Source: Beroe ovata
Taxonomy: Eukaryota; Ctenophora; Nuda; Beroida; Beroidae
Length of the DNA: 10,930 nt
Assembly (NCBI GenBank): GCA_946803715.1
Contig: CAMPET010000098.1
Span: 60,979-71,908 of the forward strand
Direction: 5' to 3'
Below, piece by piece: positions 1 through 7,900 of the stretch. Made by a program: the position numbers and the translations under genes. The number at the start of each line of letters is the position of its first letter. Positions within the stretch are counted from its first letter, which is position 1. Below the pieces are notes generated by a model that saw only the letters and a program-made list of their open reading frames with translations, was not told the DNA's origin and searched no databases.

Positions 1-551
1 ATACAAATATCAATAACTGAGTGATAGATGGTTCATGATAAACCCAGGATACTCAGTGTTTCAACTGAACTTACTGGTCAAGGTTCCTGAGAGCATGTTG
101 AGCATCATTCTTGACTATCTTCTCCAAATGTCCTTCTCCAAATGTCCTTCTCCAAATGTCTGATCCTAATCTACAGCTGGTTGATCATGTTCTTGGCAGC
201 CACTAGGGCAGATCCTTCAACCTCCTCAATCCTGAACTCGACCTCTAAAAGTAAAGGGCAGACTGGGCCTCAGCCTCATGGGTAAGACAAAACTATATCT
301 TGGATGTCATATCAGCATGATGTCAATGTGGCACTGTGTCAATATAACTGGCAAGAATCTAAAACAAGGCTACACAGCTTAATGACATCTTTGGCGAGAA
401 GACAAGTTAAGAATCTAGAAAGGCCTAACCCAAAGAAATACTGAATTCAATCAATGATATCGAAATGAAATCAATAACACCTGTCATACTCAACAAGACA
501 ATATTCACACAGCAACATCAACCTCAGTCTGCCTTTTGGTAGTAGCTAGGG
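1..551. repeat. Left copy of a direct repeat (myosin-pseudogene segment)
   Basis: This stretch matches 1287-1806 in the same orientation at high identity. It differs by scattered substitutions and two length changes: an extra 14-bp unit at about 120-160 (CTCCAAATGTCCTT repeated) and an extra 17 bp at about 380-397. Similarity stops at CTAGGG (551), immediately before the N at 552. The left end of the copy lies outside the window. Confidence 0.9.
75..244 (-). pseudogene. Myosin rod pseudoexon, left copy
   Basis: Same block as 1361-1516 with the same TAG stop. It carries an extra 14 bp from a TTTGGAGAAGGACA unit duplication, making the length 170 bp. The acceptor and the GTAAGT donor are intact. 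VEFRIEEVEGSALVAAKNM is readable. Confidence 0.58.
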
Positions 552-552
552 N

Positions 553-620
553 AGTGCGGTGGCCAGGAATCGAACTCACGATCTTTGGGTCAATAGTCCA
601 CATCTCTACACCAATAACCC
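553..620 (-). mobile_element. tRNA-derived SINE-like sequence
   Basis: On the minus strand a pol III A-box-like TGGTGTAGAGATG (about 603-615) is followed about 30 bp later by a near-perfect B box AGTTCGATTCC (566-576). The 3' part ends GGCCACCGCACT, like a tRNA acceptor strand. The 5' part (GGTTATTGG) does not pair with it and no clean anticodon arm forms, so this is a degenerate tRNA-like element, perhaps a SINE head, not a working tRNA. It begins exactly where the left direct-repeat copy ends. Confidence 0.5.
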
Positions 621-1127
621 TTAGAATAATTAGGTGGCAAGGGAGAACGGAGTAGTTTCGGCCCAACGTACCCCTCACAGTTCACAGCTTACAACTGCAA
701 AGCTGAGCCACCCACTAATCCGGAATTCAGAGCTTCACAGTAGAGAAGGACGGGGGTGGTTGGAGATAGGAATCAATAGGAGAAAAGATAAATGTAGATA
801 TCGAAATGATTTTCAAATTCAAATTTATACTTTCAAGGTGCAGTAAAAAGGGAGGTCATGAGTTTTAGTTTTCAGAAAATGGTTATCAACAGTAAGAAGC
901 TTGATTGCGCTGACGAGATAACATTCCACGCCTTGTTAACGATTGAATATCGGTATTCGGTTGTTTTGGTCATAGGATACTGATGGATGGTGGCTTTGCA
1001 GAAGTATTGTGTTATTTTTCGATACTGTGATACTGTGATGCTGTGATAGCTACTATCTGGATGCCATGATTCAATAGTGAGAGAAATAAAGAGATGACTG
1101 TCATGACTTGACAATCCTCTATCTCAC
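621..1127. other. Intervening sequence, no gene recognised
   Basis: This stretch lies between the tRNA-like element and the myosin pseudoexons. Short open frames on both strands show no recognisable motif and sequence-like composition. A small imperfect repeat, GATACTGTGATACTGTGATGCTGTGATA, sits at about 1020-1047 but nothing else stands out. Confidence 0.5.
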
Positions 1128-1263
1128 CTACCACTCGTGGGGTGGTGTTGATGGTGTATGTGTCCTCGGCCTCCTCATCGATCAAGCTATAACAGGTCGA
1201 TCTGTTCCTGGAAGGTCTTCAGTATCTCTTCACTGTTAAAGTCCTTCTCACATATAGGTAACA
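1128..1263 (-). pseudogene. Myosin rod pseudoexon, following block
   Basis: It starts after acceptor CTGTCCCCCAG and ends near a possible donor GTGAGA. Reading from the preceding pseudoexon gives VTYM; a frame change then gives CEKDFNSEEIL...EQIDLL, a TAG stop, and a third frame gives DEEAEDTYTINTTPRVVGE. The order matches the rod motif series [24 protein letters not shown]. Confidence 0.55.
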
Positions 1264-1286
1264 CTGGGGGACAGCACCATATCAGT

Positions 1287-1806
1287 ATACAAATATCAAT
1301 AATTGAGTGATAGTTGGTTCATGATAAACCCAGGATACTCAGTGTTTCAACTGAACTTACTGGTCAAGGTTCCTGAGAGCATGTTGAGCATCATTCTTGA
1401 CTATCTTCACCAAATGTCCTTCTCCAAATGTCTGATCCTGATCTACAGCTGGCTGATCATGTTCTTGCCAGCCACTAGGGCAGATCCTTCAACCTCCTCA
1501 ATCCTGAACTCGACCTCTAAAAGTAAAGGGCAGACTGGGCCTCAGCCTCATGGGTAAGACAAAACTATATCTTGGATGTCATATCAGTATGATGTCAATG
1601 TGACACTGTGTCAATGTAACTGGCAAGAATCTAAAACAAGGCTACACAGCGAGAAGACAAGTAAAGAATCTAGAAAGGCGTAACCCAAAGAAAATCTGAA
1701 TTCAATCAATGATATCGAAATGAAATCAATAACACCTATCATACTCAACAAGACAATATTCACACAGCAACATCAACCTCAGTCTGCCCTTTGGTAGTAG
1801 CTAGGG
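1287..1806. repeat. Right copy of the direct repeat
   Basis: Same segment as 1-551, beginning ATACAAATATCAATAA and ending GTAGCTAGGG. The offset is 1286 bp at the left end and 1255 bp at the right. This is consistent with a head-to-tail duplication whose unit is about 1.25 kb, with the left copy cut by the window edge. It lacks the 14-bp and 17-bp extra segments. Confidence 0.9.
1361..1516 (-). pseudogene. Myosin rod pseudoexon, right copy
   Basis: The exon-like block lies between acceptor CTTTTAG and a perfect donor GTAAGT, 156 bp. It contains EGSALVAGKNMISQL, TAG, IRIRHLEKDIW and, after a frameshift, NDAQHALRNLDQ. The TAG probably arose from a GAG Glu codon, since the family usually has KLE-x-R at this point. 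Confidence 0.6.
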
Positions 1807-2540
1807 CACCAATTTGAGAGCGCATAAAGTCTTGCATGTTGCTTGATGCAGCAGAGAGATAACATCTGGCAACTTGTCTGCAATTCAGATATTCTTATTA
1901 GTGTTTGTGATTGGTAGCTCATAAAAACCTCCGTTAGGACAGGATGCTTCAATTATTTATTCAATTAGTTATTTAACCATAAATATCTGAAGAGGAAGCA
2001 TCAATAGATATATGAGATAGGTTATGAAGAATTGTATGGCTGTTTGAAGAGTTGTTTGGTGATCACTGGGATCAACAGATTGATGGGCAGTTTTGTGTCA
2101 TATAATCCCGAGTTTCAGTGACCATGATGCTGTATGAAGGGCCTGAAGGCCCAAACCAAGATATAAAAAAATGAATAGATGCAACAAATGGGTATTTAAC
2201 CCTCACTTATACCTAAGTTGGTTAATATACACTATCTTTAGCTTTAAGACGTCTATTCATATTCCACTAAACTAGCTTTAAAAGATACCTTTCCATCCAC
2301 ACATTTTGAAAATATGATGTTTTAACTGGTGAGAAACCTTTTGCATCTGAGAAGTTTACGTTTTGGCGAAATAGAATTCTTATTTCTGGAGAGGCTCTTT
2401 TAACAATCAGTATTAATATCTACAAAGAATATAATAATTATCTTTTAAATCAACTGTTGATGTCATTTTTGAAAGATAAATATCTAGATATATTGTATTA
2501 ATGATAGTTGAATTTTGGAAAAGCTAAAAGTGAAGATATT
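1807..2540. other. AT-rich intergenic DNA
   Basis: No coding frame with recognisable content was found on either strand. A short hairpin GGGCCTGAAGGCCC occurs at 2139-2152. One copy of the motif AGATAACATCTGGCAA lies at 1857-1872, related to the fold-back repeats further on. Confidence 0.5.
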
Positions 2541-2676
2541 CTGACCTTGCGTTGCGCAACGCGCGCGCCGCGCACGTTTAGGGACCTTGTCGGACACGAA
2601 TGTGTGCGAAATGGTCCCATACATATTGCTATAGCGATATATTTTTGCTAAGGGACCTTGAGGAACACCGTATCGG
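2541..2676. repeat. GC island with repeated AGGGACCTTG
   Basis: A GCGTTGCGCAACGCGCGCGC run containing the palindrome GTTGCGCAAC is followed by two copies of AGGGACCTTG (about 2579-2588 and 2651-2660), 72 bp apart. It is part of the same repeat cluster as the fold-back elements. Confidence 0.5.
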
Positions 2677-2738
2677 CCTTCGATGAAGGCGCGCGCGCCG
2701 CGCGCAAGAAACAGTGGACAGATATAACATCCGGCAAG
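2677..2738 (+). repeat. GC-rich repeat unit, forward copy
   Basis: It starts with the small hairpin CCTTCGATGAAGG, runs through a GCGCGCGCCGCGCGC island and ends AAGAAACAGTGGACAGAT, then ATAACATCCGGCAAGCT. It is a near copy of 2918-2971 and the inverse of 2847-2912, separated by an AT-rich loop of about 110 bp. A diverged tandem partner (CGCGCGAGAAACAG... AACATCTGACAAA) follows at 2741-2776. Confidence 0.8.
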
Positions 2739-2846
2739 CTCGCGCGAGAAACAGGTCAGGTAACATCTGACAAATTGAATATTGATAATGCAATAATGAT
2801 TTTGTTTGGCGATGCTATAGATCACCGCTGATGCAAGCCGCGAAGC

Positions 2847-2971
2847 TTGCCGGATGTTATCTGTCCACTGCATTTCTTGCGCGCGCGCACGGCGCAGTGG
2901 CGCACCTTCATCGAATGCCTTCGATGAAGGTGCGCGCGCGCAAGAAACAGTGGACAGATAACATCCGGCAA
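2847..2971. repeat. GC-rich fold-back (hairpin) element
   Basis: The outer arms TTGCCGGATGTTATCTGTCC (2847-) and GGACAGATAACATCCGGCAA (-2971) are perfect complements that extend to a 24-bp stem. After a short bulge the pairing resumes through TTTCTTGCGCGCGCGC and again through CACCTTCATCGAA/TTCGATGAAGGTG at the tip. There is no coding frame of its own. The form is that of a MITE or fold-back element, though no target-site duplication could be made out. Confidence 0.75.
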
Positions 2972-3286
2972 CGCGAAGCGGCNCACTCAAACATCATTCG
3001 AGGGTTATAATTTTAACAAATAATGCATTAAATATTAAAAAATTCCCATTTGAATGAAAAAAAGACGATGGAATATTGTAAGATTGTAGGGCCACATGGT
3101 TTTATTTAGTTCCTAAACTACTCACTACTCAGTACATTTGAATTAGTTATGTGTCTAAATTAGAAACTGTCCAATTTACACTGTTTTTTCTTATGTCCAT
3201 GTCCGTTTTAGAAATGTGCACACGATGCGCGCCCCTTAATTACTCGATGATATAAAAAGTCGTAAAAAGCAGACGCGTAGCTGGAG

Positions 3287-3333
3287 TATTTGGGTCACGT
3301 TTTTATGTTCCCGCGCGCTGCGTGACCCAAATA
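3287..3333. repeat. Inverted repeat TATTTGGGTCACG
   Basis: A perfect 13-bp inverted repeat (3287-3299 and 3321-3333) encloses a 21-bp spacer ending CCCGCGCGCTG. It lies in a second GC-rich patch (3220-3430) with several GCGCGC runs. There is no evidence of a protein or RNA gene. Confidence 0.75.
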
Positions 3334-3439
3334 AATCGCGCGCTGCGCGTATAGTACCTCCGTGGTGCTTGCCTGGCGATGCTAGGCCCAGCTCGCTGAC
3401 GCAGAATAATTTGCGGCGCGCGCGCAATGCATTAATGCA

Positions 3440-4340
3440 ATGAAATTCTAGACCATAGACAGGGGCTATCTGCATCGATGCAGCCAAGTTTCAAGTTTGG
3501 ACTTTTCAGTTCACTGAGTATAGACTCTGACTATAGAAGTAGAACAGCTGGAGCGCGCAACTTGTGCACACAAGCATAATAGTATAATGAAAATCTTCAA
3601 TCAACTTGATCTATCAAGTGACACATCGAAGCGAACTAGGTGTCAACAGGATCAATGGGATCGGATCGGCGAATCAAGTTGTTTGGCAAGCATTATATGA
3701 TCACAAACTGAATCGAATATTCCAATAGGTAATAAGCTCAGAGCAGATAAGAGCGCTGTGAAAACATACTCACAGTCAAAGATTATAGAGTATAGACGCC
3801 TTCTAATTGTATGAACAATTACCTACAGTCTTATAAGTATAACTGAAAATGCCAAAATATCACTTGCAATATTGGATTATAATTGGAAAGTATCTGATAT
3901 AATATAAGGCTTCCGCGATGAAACACTCTGATATGTGACGAATATATCAATTATCAAACTCTGAAACAGCCATGTAATTGTATATCGTATAAAAATGAAT
4001 GAAAATTATAAAATAACTGATAATTTCTCGAAATATCAACAAATCATAGAATTCTACTGCAGGTCAGTTTTAAAACATCGGAAGAATAAGATATCAAAAT
4101 AAAGTTCCCCTTCGAAAGCCTCGAAAAAATAAGCCCTCAGAATTCGGAAATGAAAATCGGGAAAAAGAAGAGTATCATGCGATTAAATTTTCTTGATTTT
4201 ATGAGCATAACTATCGGTATCGCTGATTAGTTTAATCACTATTTAATCAACAATAGTTTCTCTCGTAAACTCTGAATAAGGTTTGTTTGAAACATAACAA
4301 TCACTGAATAATTTGAAAGCATAGTCTATGATTGAAGAAC
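3440..4340. other. AT-rich intergenic DNA downstream of the afadin-like gene
   Basis: Only short, compositionally ordinary open frames occur and none shows a protein motif. No tRNA or strong hairpin was noticed. The 3' end of the afadin-like transcript probably falls near its right edge. Confidence 0.5.
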
Positions 4341-4347
4341 CTATTTG

Positions 4348-4353
4348 TTTAAT
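4348..4353 (-). terminator. Candidate poly(A) signal ATTAAA of the afadin-like gene
   Basis: The minus strand reads ATTAAA about 140 bp past the stop codon. Further ATTAAA copies lie at 4242-4247 and 4231-4236. AT-rich sequence makes such hexamers common by chance, so this is only a candidate 3' end. Confidence 0.25.
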
Positions 4354-4488
4354 GAGATACTGGGTTATCAGGTATTTACATGCATACATATTAAACTGTC
4401 TTATATCAGAAACTAAACATAAAACCATAAATCAGCCATATATGATCGGATAAAAACTCATAAAATATGATGCCATCATGATTATTGG

Positions 4489-4940
4489 TCACACCTCATC
4501 AGAGATTCTGAAGTTCAGTGGTACACTCGGGGGGCTAGGTGGCAGAATAATCGGCTCGCTATTACCCACCACAAAGCTATCTTCTTCATCTGAAATAAGC
4601 ATTGCTTCCACCGCATCGAAACTCACATTTGCCGATTCAATCCCGAAAACGACTTCCTCGTTGAAACTCGTACACGAGTTGAGAGTCCCGTCTTTTTTCA
4701 GAGTTCCATTGTTGCTGGGAAACACCTCCTCGGACTCTGACTCGTGGATGATAAGACCGGATGTTTCCTGCTCGAGTATCTTGAGGAGAAGTTCATCCTC
4801 GTCCGTTTCCACCTCACCGTCTAGGGAGGTGGAGCTCGGCCGCTCCGGGAATACTGGGGACCGGATGTCCGCGGTGTGCGCGGGAGTCGAGGGGGAGGGG
4901 GTGTTAGGGCTGGATTGCTGGGACGAGGTCCTCGAGGCTC
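4489..4940 (-). CDS. AFDN: Afadin-like terminal exon of window: Ser/Pro and acidic tail, stop codon
   Basis: The exon follows the acceptor GTGTTTCAG with split codon G|GA and stays open for 452 bp to TGA at 4489-4491. It encodes a Ser/Pro/Thr-rich stretch (SSPNTPSPSTPAH), then acidic segments (EVETDEDELLLKILEQE; ISDEEDSF) and ends LNFRISDEV. No coiled coil is visible, and the tail after the PDZ is about 150 residues against several hundred in described afadins. An internal GTGAGG at about 4816, just before EVETDEDE, could serve as an alternative donor, but no matching downstream exon was seen. Confidence 0.75.
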
Positions 4941-7900
4941 CTGAAACACGGACCTTGTTCGTTAGTCAGAGGGGAGAATGAGGGTTTTAATGTGCGGAGG
5001 AAGAAAACAGGTGAAGAGAGAGTGAGAAAGTTTATTTACCTTCCTCGCTGAAAATGCCGTAGTACGCCGCTGCCATTTTGGCAACTGTTATGGTAACAGT
5101 TGGTCCACGTTTGTCGAGAAGAGATGCCGCTTCTTCCTGAGTAATGTCGTCAGTCGATATTCCGCCAACTTGGAGTATCTGATCACCCGGCTTTAGTCGA
5201 CCATCCTGGGATAGACATACATCTCTTGTTACCATGGAAATACGTCAACCTGGCATCCCATGACTTCAGTTGTGTCACAATCAGACAATTCATTCTCATC
5301 CAACCTCAAATGCAGCTCCGTCTCTGAAGATGTTCTTCACGAAAATCCCCAAGTGTGAGTTTGTCGAGTCTTTCCCGCCAACAATGCTAACTCCGAGCGA
5401 TAAATCGTATTTTTGTATCGTATATGTCACGATGTCACATTGCTCCAAGATACTCTGACTTCCAGATCTTGGTTTATCAACTGAAATTTTAACCCGTTTG
5501 TGGATATCTAATACGATAAAGATGTTTGTGTCGTGTAAAAGTCTGACATTTTGGCAAGTATCCAAGTTTTTGTTCAAAGTAACGAATCCCGCGTGTATTC
5601 TACAATGCGCGCCAGCATGACGGCACGTGCCGGAATGAAGGCTATACTAGCAGTATAGTGCAAAGATCATCGCGCGCTACAGCTAGTCGTGTCCCGCCTG
5701 GATCACACTATCAAAACAGTGAGGTGATTATACAAATACAAAATGGATAGTGAACTGTGGTGAGTTCATACCTAGGTGTAAAGGTTGTGAATCTTGCACA
5801 GGTCTCAAACACCATGATTGCACATCTTGGTTGACCATCATCTCCAGTCCACAATCTGTAATTAGGGAACTTGATTACGGGAATTCCCAACAAAAATGCG
5901 GAATTTTGGGATTAAACAGCTGGAATTCCAGAGATCATTGTGAATCAATTTCTCACCACTCTTGCAGACGTTCTCCAGGAATGCAAGGGTAGCATCGGTC
6001 AGACCGTTTTCATGGTTACACGCTGTGATCTTATGTACTGGATATCGTATTATCGGATCCTGTATCTGTAGCTGAATCGCTTCCCCCTCACCACGCAGCT
6101 TTACATCTACAGTCGATTCTGTTATTGAGATGGCTGCCTCGATGAACTCTGAAATTAATCGAGTTTGTAGTCCATGTCTTGTGGATCGTAGTTACAAACA
6201 GAATAGACAGCATAATGGCTGTGCGTCATACACTATAGCAGTGTTGTACGTCATACGCAAGCAATAAGAGGTAAAATATAATGGATAGAATATAGACAAT
6301 AAAAACAGTTCAATATATTAAATACAGACAAATACAGTAATAAATCGCTTTTCTACAGATGCCTTTATCCCCCAAGTCCCAACATATAATAGGAGAATGG
6401 CAGACATGAGTTATTAGTCAAGGTGAAACGATAAAACTATTCACAGCTCTGTTTCAACAACTGAACAACGTTAAGAATCTGTTCGCAGTTTTTAATCTGT
6501 TTTAATCTGTTTTTAATCTGAGCACACCGGATATTAGCGTAGGGTGTATCTTCCCTCGTCTTTTTCAGCTGCTCCTCATTTTCACGAATAGATTCCCGCG
6601 CTTTTTTCTCCATCACCGACAACAACTTCCCCTTCACTTTACGACGCCGGATGTGAAGTTTTGAAAATCTCTCCCCAAAATCGAGTGCAAGCCTCGACTC
6701 TCCCTTATTGGCATCGGCTTGAGAGACACAGATAAAACAGACAGTGGCGGGCGCGCGCCTCTGTCGATCACGACGCCACGCGCCGCGCCACTTGATAACA
6801 CTCGGCTTGTATCCACTCTTGTTGAGCATGTCCTCATTCCCCATGGCGCTCATACTTCAGCGAGGACTGGCCTCTGTCATGGTGCTATCATACATGTGGC
6901 TGAGTAGAGCTTCACAGTGAACATATCATCAACAAAAACAGGTTCAACACTTTTCTAAATATTCACATTATTTCTGTTACAGTTCCCTAAACTCCCACTA
7001 TTCCCTCCCGCTCCCCTAACTCCAACACACTCCCTTCCAACTTACCCTTAGATACAGGCTGCTCATCCGACGCTGGTTTGTACTTCCTCAAGATGGTTCC
7101 AACTTGCAGTGAGTTGAGCTCGGTACATCGTTGTAACATGTCAGCCAGTTGGTCCATACCGTACTTGGGCGCGCGCAGCACTTCCGTTATCTGAACAATG
7201 TCACGTGATGACTCCCTATTCTGTCACGTGTCATGTGTCATAGGGGGCATATCTTGCCGTGTAGAATTTCGCAAATGTCCAATATGATTCTATGATTTGG
7301 GTCCGAGACCAAACTTTTTGAAAATCCCATATATAATAGCCCATGTACCTATATACACAGTACACACACTAGACGAAGTATAACAACCCCTGCCACTGTG
7401 GCTTGATGATAAATGCCTGAGAAATAACAATAAGACTCATCATTCACGGCTTACACACACTCCTGATGTGTAACTTGGTAACTATTGTTATTAACAGCTA
7501 ATACAGCAAGGGGCATGAATTCGAAAACACAAACACACACACACAGACACACATACGTACACACACAAACACACACACACACACACACATACGTACACAC
7601 ACAAACTTAAATTATTATTGTTATTCATCCGGGAGCTTATAATGGAATGCGTGTATTGAAGGAAACTTCTCAAGTCACATACAGGAATAATAATATGCAC
7701 TGTGCATATTACGGGAAAGTATGTTTATTTGGTTCGGTCTATTTGACGACCGTATAATAGGTCTGTGATGGAGGCAAAGGTTTTTGCCGCAAATGTCCAT
7801 TTTTCTACCCTATTATCGGATACAGGTCATTAGCGATCATACACACTACACACTGCCTTGCTATTATATCAGAAGTAGAGAAGCAGTGTATTACAGATCA

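Larger units (their letters stand above)
75..1516 (-). pseudogene. Striated-type myosin II heavy-chain tail pseudogene fragments
   Basis: Three exon-like blocks on the minus strand (1516-1361, 1263-1128, 244-75) keep splice signals and myosin rod motifs but are broken. The first block reads VEFRIEEVEGSALVAGKNM, then an in-frame TAG, then IRIRHLEKD and, after a frame change, VKNDAQHALRNLDQ. This fits the rod segment LDEAE...ALKGGKK...KLEARVRELE...HAE..LRNLRK. The second block gives VTYM, then CEKDFNSEEILKTFQEQIDL, then in another frame DEEAEDTYTINTTPRVVGEI, matching [10 protein letters not shown] and [22 protein letters not shown]. Myosin II rods form bipolar filaments; this locus cannot encode one. 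Stops and frameshifts in a recognisable coding order support pseudogene status. A sequencing-error explanation is unlikely because the first-block stop is shared by both copies. Confidence 0.62.

Noticed and set aside
553-620. A functional tRNA gene
   Set aside because: A and B boxes are present but the acceptor stem does not pair and no proper anticodon arm forms.
1303-1557. 84-codon plus-strand open frame
   Set aside because: It is the antisense of the myosin rod pseudoexon, and the matching frame in the left copy (1-551) is not kept open.
2484-2990. 168-codon minus-strand open frame across the GC-rich repeats
   Set aside because: It runs through the fold-back repeats and an ambiguous base, reads the same repeat in both directions and shows no protein motif. 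The frame is open by GC composition only.
3236-3487. 83-codon minus-strand open frame
   Set aside because: It crosses the 13-bp inverted repeat and GCGCGC runs, with no motif, splice context or homology that I recognise.
4478-4981. 167-codon plus-strand open frame
   Set aside because: It is antisense to the terminal afadin-like exon. The minus strand has splice-phase continuity with the PDZ exons, and the plus strand gives only low-complexity Ser/Leu-rich sequence.
7527-7606. A CRISPR-like or satellite array
   Set aside because: The repeats are simple dinucleotide runs with one duplicated block. There are no regular spacers, and the setting is an animal intron.
7491-7700. Open frame rich in Cys-Val
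   Set aside because: It is translation of the CA/GT microsatellite.
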